Of a DNA stretch of 53,232 bases, positions 24,431-32,150 are shown one piece after another. This DNA is from Bacteroidales bacterium (GTDB taxonomy: Bacteria > Bacteroidota > Bacteroidia > Bacteroidales > Muribaculaceae). Every line of letters starts with the position of its first letter. The stretch's first letter is position 1. The DNA is taken from the NCBI GenBank assembly GCA_020859845.1, contig JAJBVL010000100.1, positions 1 to 53,232 of the forward strand, read 5' to 3'. A program made the translations under genes and the position numbers. The notes under the pieces were generated by a model. It was not told where the DNA came from. It made no database searches and saw nothing but the letters and a program-made list of their open reading frames with translations.

Positions 24431-26914
24431 ATGAATCAAAGAAATGCTTCGAGGCTGATTGCCTCTCGTCTGTTGGCCATTATGGTCATGCTCTCAATGG
24501 GCATCGCAGCTCAAGCTGCTGCCTTTCAAGTGAAGGGTGTTGTCGAGGACTCTATCGGCGACCCAGCGAGCTACGCCACAATACACATTTATCAACTGCC
24601 CGACTCCCTTAAGTCGGTGGCCGACTTGGTGACAAAGGAAGATGGCTCATTCACTCGGACACTTAAGCAGGCTGGCAATTATCGGCTCACGGTGACGGTG
24701 GTGGGCTATACCCCCTTGGCTAAAGACTTCTCGGTGAGCGAGGCTCATCCGGTGGCCGACCTCGGCAAGCTCCTAATCTCTACAGCCGACAATCTGCTCG
24801 CCGAGGTAGAAGTGGTGGCTCAAAAACCGCTGGTCACCACCGAGATCGATCGTATGACCTACGATGTCACGGCCGATGGCGACTCCAAGACCTCGATGAC
24901 CTATGAGATACTGCGCAAGGTGCCGATGGTGGAGGTGGATGGCGAGGGTAATATCACCATCAATGGCTCGAGCAACTTCAAGATTTATAAGAACGGACGT
25001 CCCGACAAGTCGTTTTCCAACAACGCACAGGCTATCTTCAAGGCTTTGCCCGCCAGCATGATTGAGAAGATAGAGGTGATCACCGAGCCAGGCTCGCGCG
25101 AAGATATGGAGGGTGTGGATGCTATTCTCAATATCGTCACCGTCTCCAATTCGATTATGAAGGGCGTGACGGGCAACGTAGGTCTGTATGTCAACAATTA
25201 TGGCAACGTGCGCCCCAACACCTACATCACTACCCAGCTCGACAAGGTGACAGCACAATTCTATGGCGGTATGAACATCAGCAGCACCCATGGCTCTGCC
25301 TCGCGCGGCGAAGCTTGGCAAGACTATGAGGAGACAGGGCGTCGCTTGGAGTCGTCGACCTTCTCCAAATATAAAGGCGTGGGGGGCTATTGGGGGTTGA
25401 GCGCCAGCTACGAGATGGACACCCTCCGCCTCTTCAACCTCGACTTTGGTGGCTATGACAGTCGTGCTCATTCCTACACCACGGGGTCGCAGCAGATGCT
25501 CAATAGCCGCGCTGCCGCCGCGGCCGATGCTCTTATCTATAGCTACAACACCGTAGGCGAGACTGATCCCTCCACCTATAGCGACATTAACCTCGGCCTC
25601 AACTATCAGCGGTCAACGCGCAAGAAGGGGGAATATATCCTGCTATCATATCGCCTGGCCACATCGGAGAATAGCAGCGACATCACCACCCGCTACACCG
25701 ATATGATCAATATGCCTGTCAGCTACACGGGTATCATTTCCGACTCCAAAAACCACTTCACGGAGCATACCGTCCAGCTCGACTGGTCGCGCCCCCTGGG
25801 TCATGGGCAGACACTCGACCTCGGAGCTAAATATATCGACCGCCGCAACCACAACAAGGCCAATCAGGAGTATATCGGCTACGAGACCTCCCACACCGAC
25901 TTTGAGCACACCAACAACATTGCCGCCGTCTACTTTGACTATCGCGCCAACCTCAAGAAGTGGGGTTTCAGAGCCGGCCTGCGCTACGAATACACTCATC
26001 TCAACGCAGAATATAAAGAAGGGGAGGGCGATAATTTCAAGACCGACCTCAACGACTGGGCACCCAACGCCACCATCTCTTATCAGCTGCGTTCAGGAAG
26101 CACTCTCAAGCTTTCGGCCACCTCGGCTATTCGCCGTCCGGGTATCTCTTACCTCAACCCCACGGTGTATGAGACCCCGACGACCGTCTCCTATGGCAAT
26201 CCCGACTTGGAGAGCGAGCGCCTGTATCAGTTCCGTCTGCTCTATACGCTTTTCTCTCCGAGTGGCTTGAGTCTCAACGTGTCCACATGGTATTCGTGGG
26301 CCGACAACAATATCATTCCCGTGCAGTGGGGCGAAGGCGACGTCACCTATTCTACCTACGCCAACGACGGCCACGACCGCACGTGGCGCACACAGCTCTC
26401 TTTCTCCACCTACCTCAACCGCTCCAAGAAGACCTACGTGAGCATCGGTGGCTCCTTCGCTTGGAATTCCCACGAGAATCCCAATCTGGGGCTTTATCGT
26501 CAGGACTGGTCGGGGCGTCTGCAGTTTAGTGCCCGTCAGAATCTGCCTTACAGTTGGCGTCTATCCACATTCTTCTATTGGAACTCGCCCAACGACCGTG
26601 GCCTCTACAATCGTCTCCACTTCCGTGGGGGTGCCTCCACCTTTTGGGAGATTGCCCTCAATCGTAGTTTCCTCAAGGACGAGCGTCTGTCGCTTGGCGT
26701 GGTGTGGGCCAATCCTTTTGGCAACCACCATCGCGGCATAGTCAACGAGTCGGTCAATATGCCCTATACGGGTGAGAGCGCCACGTATACTCTCCATCCA
26801 CAATCCCTCTACATCAGCGTCTCCTATCGTTTTGGTAGCCTGAAGGCTCAAGTGAAGAAGGTACAGGGAGGTGTCAACAACGACGACGTGGTAGGTGGCG
26901 TCAACCGCCAATAA
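24431..26914 (+). CDS. Outer membrane beta-barrel protein, TonB-receptor-like (OMP_b-brl_3 type)
   Basis: An 827-residue outer-membrane protein. After a signal peptide (to about QAAA32) comes a carboxypeptidase-regulatory-like domain (about 33-115; FQVKGVVEDSIGDPASYATI). A plug-like segment follows (about 120-215; INGSSNFKIYKNGRPDKSF, LPASMIEKIEVITEPGSRED), then a barrel of about 600 residues with alternating aromatic strands, ending in YISVSYRFGSLKAQVKKV. The short length and lack of a TonB box fit the outer membrane beta-barrel family rather than a SusC. No SusD-like partner is present. It follows the exporter operon by 74 bp with an AT-rich gap and may be separately transcribed. Confidence 0.85.
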   Translation: MNQRNASRLIASRLLAIMVMLSMGIAAQAAAFQVKGVVEDSIGDPASYATIHIYQLPDSLKSVADLVTKEDGSFTRTLKQAGNYRLTVTVVGYTPLAKDFSVSEAHPVADLGKLLISTADNLLAEVEVVAQKPLVTTEIDRMTYDVTADGDSKTSMTYEILRKVPMVEVDGEGNITINGSSNFKIYKNGRPDKSFSNNAQAIFKALPASMIEKIEVITEPGSREDMEGVDAILNIVTVSNSIMKGVTGNVGLYVNNYGNVRPNTYITTQLDKVTAQFYGGMNISSTHGSASRGEAWQDYEETGRRLESSTFSKYKGVGGYWGLSASYEMDTLRLFNLDFGGYDSRAHSYTTGSQQMLNSRAAAAADALIYSYNTVGETDPSTYSDINLGLNYQRSTRKKGEYILLSYRLATSENSSDITTRYTDMINMPVSYTGIISDSKNHFTEHTVQLDWSRPLGHGQTLDLGAKYIDRRNHNKANQEYIGYETSHTDFEHTNNIAAVYFDYRANLKKWGFRAGLRYEYTHLNAEYKEGEGDNFKTDLNDWAPNATISYQLRSGSTLKLSATSAIRRPGISYLNPTVYETPTTVSYGNPDLESERLYQFRLLYTLFSPSGLSLNVSTWYSWADNNIIPVQWGEGDVTYSTYANDGHDRTWRTQLSFSTYLNRSKKTYVSIGGSFAWNSHENPNLGLYRQDWSGRLQFSARQNLPYSWRLSTFFYWNSPNDRGLYNRLHFRGGASTFWEIALNRSFLKDERLSLGVVWANPFGNHHRGIVNESVNMPYTGESATYTLHPQSLYISVSYRFGSLKAQVKKVQGGVNNDDVVGGVNRQ

Positions 26915-26961
26915 TCCTCCCTCGTCGAGTGTTTGCTTGTGACCATCATAGCAAAACCCCG

Positions 26962-26992
26962 GAGGGGCTGCGCGAGCTGCCCCTCTTTTTTT
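26962..26992 (+). terminator. Terminator after the beta-barrel gene
   Basis: GAGGGGC (26962-26968) pairs with GCCCCTC (26979-26985), followed by a run of seven Ts. It lies 47 bp after the stop at 26914. Confidence 0.75.
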
Positions 26993-27007
26993 CCTCTATT
27001 TATTGAA

Positions 27008-27235
27008 ATAAAGATTCTACTGCAGCCCCATCGACTACGATGGCCACTGGCAGTAGATACTCTACGCGACGATTCTCGAGGATGGAGAATCGTCGCGTAA
27101 TCACGCTTTCCCCTCTTCGGCAGCTATCGTAGTGCGGCGCCCCTCCGCCGCTGTTAGTGAGCCAGCCCTCTGGCTCCTGCATGAAGCTGCCGTTGCTCAT
27201 TAAGCGGTGGCCCTCCAACGTGCAGAAAATAGATG
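27008..27235. other. Highly structured non-coding stretch with nested hairpins
   Basis: Several palindromes occur in a row. CTACTGC...GCAGTAG encloses CCATCG-ACTA-CGATGG (about 27015-27056). A perfect 15-bp stem (TACGCGACGATTCTC at 27063-27077 with 27085-27099) has a 7-nt loop. GAGCCAG-ccct-CTGGCTC lies near 27160. A 79-codon minus-strand ORF (27000-27239) covers the same bases, but its composition looks unlike a protein and I do not call it. Possibilities are a structured RNA, a degenerate element or an operator region for the downstream protease gene. The remaining bases to 27412 are AT-rich, with no clear promoter match. Confidence 0.5.
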
Positions 27236-27412
27236 GCACATTATAACTTTTGAACGTCTATATAATTAGCGAATACGTCTATAAAATAAGAGTTAATGTC
27301 TTATTCTTGATGCCCTAACTGTAAGATTTCGTCCTTTCTCCTCTCCTTATATTAGAAGGCCACGTTGCCTCTAACTTATTCCACAATTTTATTTATCCCA
27401 TAATTCATCATC

Positions 27413-28846
27413 ATGAACAAAACAACCTTTTTTTCAGCCTTGAGCCTCTTAGCTCTTGTTGGCTGTTCCCAAGACGGTCCATTGAAGGACCAAAAAAAAG
27501 AGGTGCAGACGGATTTGTCTTGTCCACTTCTAGCTCTTCCCGACACAGCTACTGTAGTTGAGAGCTCGCGTGCACTTGATGTCGCTACCGCTGTGCTCGC
27601 TGAGAATGAGTCCCGCTCAATGAGGAGAATCCCCGAGGAGGTAAAGACAGTGAACGACGAGGACGGCACACCGTTATATTACGTTGTAAATTATCTTGGA
27701 GGAGGCTTCGTAGTAGTATCGGCCACGCGCGACTATACCCCAATCATCGCCTACTCCAACGAAGGCCGCTTCGATCTCCTTTCTGGAAACGAGAATGGAA
27801 TCGCTTTATGGATGGCTTCTGAGGAAGAAAACATCCGACATGCCTCTGCACAGCCCGACAGTGTGCGCCTTGCCTTCCGTCAGGAGTGGGGGCGCTACAA
27901 TCCAAACTCGCAGGAGATCCCCTCCCAAGGCCAATCTAGGACATTGGATCCTTCGCAGACCTATGACATTACTTACGCAGTTACTGAGTGGCAAAATCAA
28001 GGGTATTACGTATATACCTATGAGAATTTTCAGGCCACGCCTGAATATATGGGTCTCACTGAGGGTGAGCGTACTCAAATGGAACAAGCCTACCATTTCA
28101 ACGAAATGTATGGCTTTGATCCCTCTGAGACCGTATTTGTAAGAATAAAGTACAACACTCAGACTACAAGCCGAGGACCCTTGCTCTCCACCAACTGGGG
28201 ACAGAATTATGGATATAACAAATATATCCCTGGCTACAACAGTAGTTATCCTGCCCTACGCCCAACGGGTTGCGTTGCTGTAGCTGTGGGACAGATTATG
28301 AAGTTTCACCAGAAACCAACTACCTATGCCTGGAGCAGTATGCCCGACAATTCTGCCAGTGATATTACCGCCTCTTTACTTTACGATGTGGCTGAAGCTG
28401 TCCATACTCAATATGGAGATACGGCCTCTAGCTCGAATTATGTATATGCACAATCTGCCTTGAAGAATTTTGGGTACTCAAAAGCTGCCTATACTTCCTA
28501 CACCTGGGCCAAGACGCGTGACGAGGTTGCTTCAGGACGTCCTCTTTATATGAGAGGAACGGATAGCGCTACAAATTCAGGTCATGCATGGGTGTGTGAT
28601 GGATATAAGGTTTCAACCAGCAGTACTGAGATTTCATTGATGGCCTATGTAGGAGAGTACTATTCAATGTACGGTGAATATATGGAAAATCTATGGTCCA
28701 AGACGATACAAGGCGGTAGCTCCTCTTATTTACACCATAACTGGGGTTGGCGTGGCTCTTATAATGGATGGTTCTCATCGTCTAATTTCAACGGTGGTTC
28801 TTATAATTTCAATACCAATATGAAGATAATATACAACATTTATTAA
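27413..28846 (+). CDS. C10-family cysteine protease (streptopain-like) lipoprotein
   Basis: A 477-residue zymogen of peptidase family C10. The lipoprotein signal ends LLALVGC (Cys18). An N-terminal pro-domain contains YYVVNYLGGGFVVVSATRDY (90-108), the standard C10/Spi pro-segment motif. The mature enzyme starts around LLSTNWGQ (258 on). The catalytic Cys287 lies in PTGCVAVAVGQIMKFH, His391 in NSGHAWVCDGY, and the HHNWGWRGSYNGWF segment closes the active site. It is predicted to be an anchored extracytoplasmic papain-fold protease, self-activated by pro-domain removal. The serpin gene follows after 18 bp, suggesting a protease-inhibitor operon. Confidence 0.93.
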   Translation: MNKTTFFSALSLLALVGCSQDGPLKDQKKEVQTDLSCPLLALPDTATVVESSRALDVATAVLAENESRSMRRIPEEVKTVNDEDGTPLYYVVNYLGGGFVVVSATRDYTPIIAYSNEGRFDLLSGNENGIALWMASEEENIRHASAQPDSVRLAFRQEWGRYNPNSQEIPSQGQSRTLDPSQTYDITYAVTEWQNQGYYVYTYENFQATPEYMGLTEGERTQMEQAYHFNEMYGFDPSETVFVRIKYNTQTTSRGPLLSTNWGQNYGYNKYIPGYNSSYPALRPTGCVAVAVGQIMKFHQKPTTYAWSSMPDNSASDITASLLYDVAEAVHTQYGDTASSSNYVYAQSALKNFGYSKAAYTSYTWAKTRDEVASGRPLYMRGTDSATNSGHAWVCDGYKVSTSSTEISLMAYVGEYYSMYGEYMENLWSKTIQGGSSSYLHHNWGWRGSYNGWFSSSNFNGGSYNFNTNMKIIYNIY

Positions 28847-28864
28847 CAAATTAATTATACTGAC

Positions 28865-30121
28865 ATGAAACTAAATAATTGGATTATTCCAAAGGCTTTT
28901 GCCTTTGTGATAATGGGAATTCTTTGGAGCTGTGATTCCTCTGACGTGCCTCAGAACATAGAGAACGATGACAATCCCCTTGTAGATATTGTATTATCGC
29001 GCTCTGAGCAGGAATGGGTGGAAAGCAATGTAGAATTCTCTAACAAACTTATGACGGCTCTCGCTCAAGAGAAGCAAGAAAATTTTCTTGTTTCCCCCTA
29101 TGCCTTAGCCAATAATTTGCTTCTTATCGCTAATGGGTGCGAGGGAGAAGGGCGCACGCAAATCTTAGAGGCTTTATATCCTGGAGGGGAAAATTTGCAG
29201 GATATTAACCTGCTATATGAGAGGTTGCTAACCACACTCCCATTTCTGGACAAAAAATGCGATTTTACAATCAACACTTGTCATCTACGGCACCATCTTC
29301 CCTATACCGAGCAGTACACAGAGGAGTTTATTAGGGTACTTGAGACTTTTAAGGTTGATACCTTTCCTGTATTCGACACTCAAGAAGAATTGTATATAAA
29401 GCTAGAACAATGGAGCGAGCAATGCATTGGTTTATCCCCATCCAAGGAAATATTAGATGACATTCCCTTTGAGGCTATATTGACCAATGCGCTTTCATTT
29501 GAGGGAAAATGGAGAAAGGCCTTTGACGCTGACAAGACCAAAAAACGTACATTCTATGGCCGAAATAAGACATCAGCCACGGAGATGATGGTCGACACAG
29601 AAAAACTCGGTCGCTTTTGGCAGGATGATGATTTTACTTGGGCTATGTGGCCGTATGGCAACGAGGCTTTTTCCTTTGTGGTGGCTATGCCCAGCGTTAA
29701 TGCAACTTCCATTCCTGCTCTCGATGAGAAATGGTTAACCGAAAGCTTGACCGCAGCAAGCAAAGCCTCCCTTACTATGCCTAAGTTTACCCTTGAGGGC
29801 AACATAGAATTGATGAATGTGCTGAGAGCCATAGGTGTGGAGGCAATCTTTAACCCAAAAGAGGCTAATTTGTCGGGTATGTATTCCTCCTTAACGGAAA
29901 GCGAAATAAGGCCATCTATAGGACCGGTTTTTCAAGATTTTCATTTCAAAGTAGATGAAGAGGGGACAAAAGTGTCTCTAGCCTCTACCTCAACGGAAAT
30001 AATAGAGATAGCAAATCCTTTTCCAATTGACGAGGTGGTTATCGACCATCCATTCTACTTCTTTATCCGCGAACAGAGCACTGGCCTCATCCTGTTTATG
30101 GGAAAGATAGAGGATTTATAA
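28865..30121 (+). CDS. Serpin lipoprotein
   Basis: A 418-residue serine/cysteine protease inhibitor fold with a lipoprotein signal (VIMGILWSC, Cys23). Serpin landmarks are NFLVSPYALANNLLLIANGCEG (positions about 78-99), ILTNALSFEGKWRKAFDADKT, PKFTLEGNIELMNVLRAIGV, and the hinge FHFKVDEEGTKVSLASTSTE followed by the reactive loop and VIDHPFYFFIREQSTGLILF. The hinge (EEGTKVSLAS) is compatible with loop insertion, so it is likely inhibitory. The loop is about four residues longer than in antitrypsin, so I cannot place P1; the candidate region is IIEIANPFP. It is co-transcribed with the C10 protease and is followed by a terminator. Confidence 0.93.
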   Translation: MKLNNWIIPKAFAFVIMGILWSCDSSDVPQNIENDDNPLVDIVLSRSEQEWVESNVEFSNKLMTALAQEKQENFLVSPYALANNLLLIANGCEGEGRTQILEALYPGGENLQDINLLYERLLTTLPFLDKKCDFTINTCHLRHHLPYTEQYTEEFIRVLETFKVDTFPVFDTQEELYIKLEQWSEQCIGLSPSKEILDDIPFEAILTNALSFEGKWRKAFDADKTKKRTFYGRNKTSATEMMVDTEKLGRFWQDDDFTWAMWPYGNEAFSFVVAMPSVNATSIPALDEKWLTESLTAASKASLTMPKFTLEGNIELMNVLRAIGVEAIFNPKEANLSGMYSSLTESEIRPSIGPVFQDFHFKVDEEGTKVSLASTSTEIIEIANPFPIDEVVIDHPFYFFIREQSTGLILFMGKIEDL

Positions 30122-30151
30122 TCTCCCCTGATAAGTATTAATTGTGGAGTC

Positions 30152-30188
30152 GAGTGGGCAGCGGCGAAGGCTTGCTGCCCACTCTTTT
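30152..30188 (+). terminator. Terminator of the protease-serpin operon
   Basis: GAGTGGGCAGC (30152-30162) pairs with GCTGCCCACTC (30174-30184) and is followed by TTTTG. It lies 30 bp after the serpin stop. Confidence 0.8.
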
Positions 30189-30211
30189 GTCGCTCGTTGT
30201 GGTTTGCGATT

Positions 30212-30240
30212 GGTGATGTCTGAGAAAAGAATTAAATTTG
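30212..30240 (+). promoter_or_regulatory. Promoter of the flippase gene
   Basis: TTG at 30212-30214 and TAAATTTG at 30233-30240, with an 18-bp spacer, fit the Bacteroidetes -33/-7 pattern. The predicted start near 30248 gives a leader of about 45 nt before the TTG start codon. Confidence 0.6.
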
Positions 30241-30292
30241 CAGTGGAGAATAAGATCAACCTTCATTATCCGAATTAACACGACATTTATTA

Positions 30293-31753
30293 TTGGCTAA
30301 TAAGCAACAACAAGATAACGAGGATAAGGCGGTGTCGCTGACGGCGCGGGTGCTGAAGACGATGAGCGTCTTCGGGGGAGTGCAGATGCTGACGCTCCTC
30401 TGCAGCGTCGTGCGCATGAAGTTTGTGGCAATCTGGCTTGGGCCGGCCGGCGTGGGTCTTTTTGCTATTTTCAATTCGTCGCTTGACATGATGGTGGCTG
30501 GCTCCCAACTGGGCCTCCGCAACAGCGCCGTGCGCGACATCGCTGCAGCCCCTCGCGGCTCTAAGCAGGAGCGTCTGCTGATAGCCATCGTGCGGCGCTG
30601 GGGACGGTGGCTCGGATGGCTCGGCCTCGTGGTGGCCTTGGTGGCTGCTCCTCTGCTGAGCCTCAACTCTTTTGGCGAGTTGGGCCACACGTGGCAGTTT
30701 GCCTCGCTGGGTCTGCTGCTCTTCCTGCTGGCCATGATTGCCGCCGATCAAGTTGTGCTCCAAGCCACGCAGCATCTCAAAGCCTTGGCGCGCTCCACGC
30801 TTTGGGGCGTAGTGGGGGGCGTGACTGTTTCCATCCCGCTCTTCTATTTCTTCCGCTTGGATAGCATCGTGCCAGCCATTCTGGCCAACGGCCTGATGTG
30901 CTTCTTGGCCGCTCGCTATTGGAGCCATAAAGAGGTGCCTACGCTTGTGCCCACGGTCACTCCACGCGAGACGTGGCAGCTCGGGCGACGCTTCATTGTG
31001 ATGGGTATCTATATGACCATGGCCGAGTTTGTCACCCAGCTGATGAGCTATATCTTCATCTCCTATCTTAATATGGTAGGCGACAGCGGTCAGGTGGGTT
31101 TCTATCAGGCTGGCTACACGATTGTCAACCGCTACGTGGGGATGGTGCTGGTGGCTGTGGTGATGGAGTTTTATCCACGCTTGGCGGCTGCCGTGCGCTC
31201 GTCGCGAAGGGTGCGTGTCTTCATGGCTCATGAGATAATGCTTGTATTGCTGGTGCTGACGCCTGCGGCCACGGTGTTTGTCGCCGTGGCGCCGTGGATT
31301 GTGGAGTTGCTCTATGCCAGCGAGTTTGAGGTCATTGTCCCGTTTATCACCATCGCTATGACGGGCGTAGTGATGCGCGGCGCTTCGTGGTGTATGGCCT
31401 ATCTGATATTGTCGCGTGGCGACGGCCCTGTCTATCTCTTGACCGAGGGCTTGAGCTGCATCGCCGCTCTTGGCCTCAACATCCTGGGCTATCAGCAATG
31501 GGGCATCACGGGTCTTGGCGTCAGCTACGTAGTGTGGTATCTGCTCTACACCATGATAGTCGTAGCTATCTACTTCGGCCTATATCATCAGCGCCTGCCG
31601 TGGCGCGTAGTGGCGCTCTTCGGGGGCTGCCTGGCGATGGTGGCCGCTGCGAGCATGATAGCTCTCCAGTGGGGCGCGCTGATGGCTACGCCTCTTGCCG
31701 CTGCTGCCTGCGCGGCCTCCCTTCTCCTCTTGGTGCGCCTCGGCCTCCGCTGA
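30293..31753 (+). CDS. Wzx-like polysaccharide/oligosaccharide flippase
   Basis: A 486-residue membrane protein with about 12-14 helices. The N-terminus (ARVLKTMSVFGGVQMLTLLC, then RMKFVAIWLGPAGVGLFAIF) is the characteristic opening of O-antigen translocase/Wzx proteins of the MOP superfamily. The frame has no ATG before this region, so the TTG at 30293 is taken as the start; an ATG at about 30362 would cut into helix 1. It probably flips lipid-linked oligosaccharides across the inner membrane. No glycosyltransferases flank it, so the substrate is unknown. A -7 box lies about 50 bp upstream. Confidence 0.85.
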   Translation: MANKQQQDNEDKAVSLTARVLKTMSVFGGVQMLTLLCSVVRMKFVAIWLGPAGVGLFAIFNSSLDMMVAGSQLGLRNSAVRDIAAAPRGSKQERLLIAIVRRWGRWLGWLGLVVALVAAPLLSLNSFGELGHTWQFASLGLLLFLLAMIAADQVVLQATQHLKALARSTLWGVVGGVTVSIPLFYFFRLDSIVPAILANGLMCFLAARYWSHKEVPTLVPTVTPRETWQLGRRFIVMGIYMTMAEFVTQLMSYIFISYLNMVGDSGQVGFYQAGYTIVNRYVGMVLVAVVMEFYPRLAAAVRSSRRVRVFMAHEIMLVLLVLTPAATVFVAVAPWIVELLYASEFEVIVPFITIAMTGVVMRGASWCMAYLILSRGDGPVYLLTEGLSCIAALGLNILGYQQWGITGLGVSYVVWYLLYTMIVVAIYFGLYHQRLPWRVVALFGGCLAMVAAASMIALQWGALMATPLAAAACAASLLLLVRLGLR

Positions 31754-31881
31754 GTTTGCCGTTCAAAGGTCGCTAAAAGAAAGCATATAATTCCAGACTA
31801 AAAAGTAGGTGTCGATAAATCTTTTGGAATACGAAATAGCCAAGTATGAAATGGGGTTGTAATGCGCTAAGATACAACTAT

Positions 31882-31967
31882 TTGTAAAAACTTGACCGAA
31901 TAACTCCCTGAAAATTGTAAAAACTTGACCGAATAACTCCCTGAAAATTGTAAAAACTTGACCGAAT
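31882..31967. repeat. 33-bp direct tandem repeat (2.6 copies)
   Basis: Two identical 33-bp units (31882-31914, 31915-31947) and a 20-bp third copy (31948-31967), each beginning TTGTAAAAACTTGACCGAAT. The period is a multiple of three, so the minus strand shows an 11-residue peptide repeat, but there is no convincing gene. It lies between convergent genes. Confidence 0.85.
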
Positions 31968-31990
31968 CGCCCTCGTCCGCCCCTACGGAG

Positions 31991-32137
31991 GGCTGACGGC
32001 ATCGCGCCCCTTGTAGGCGATACCGTCAGCCGACATTGTAGGTTGGGCAGCTTGCCCGACCGCTCAGCCGACGGTAACTTCTCCCTCGCGGCTGAGGCAG
32101 CCGCGGTACATGGGCGGCTGAGGCAGCCGCACTACAT
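31991..32137. repeat. Chain of palindromic REP-like units
   Basis: In order: a 15-bp stem with one mismatch (GGCTGACGG... 31991-32005 with 32017-32031); GGTTGGGCA-gct-TGCCCGACC (32041-32061); and two copies of the 17-nt palindrome GCGGCTGAGGCAGCCGC (32088-32104 and 32114-32130, 26 bp apart), the second followed by ACTACAT. The same pair, with the same 26-bp spacing and the same ACTACAT tail, occurs at 51172-51221. It lies between the flippase and AAA gene ends, so it may also terminate transcription. Confidence 0.85.
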
Positions 32138-32150
32138 AGCCTTCAGAGCC

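Noticed and set aside
24431-26914. SusC-type nutrient receptor
   Set aside because: Too short for SusC (827 against about 1000 residues), no TonB box or SusD partner; the barrel family without plug specialisation fits better.
27000-27239. A 79-codon minus-strand ORF
   Set aside because: It covers nested hairpins whose symmetry explains the lack of stops, has no promoter, signal or family match, and a low-complexity Gly/Arg/Ser composition.
31763-32002. A 79-codon minus-strand ORF with an 11-residue repeat
   Set aside because: The peptide repeat is only the translation of the 33-bp tandem repeat; no start context or domain was seen.
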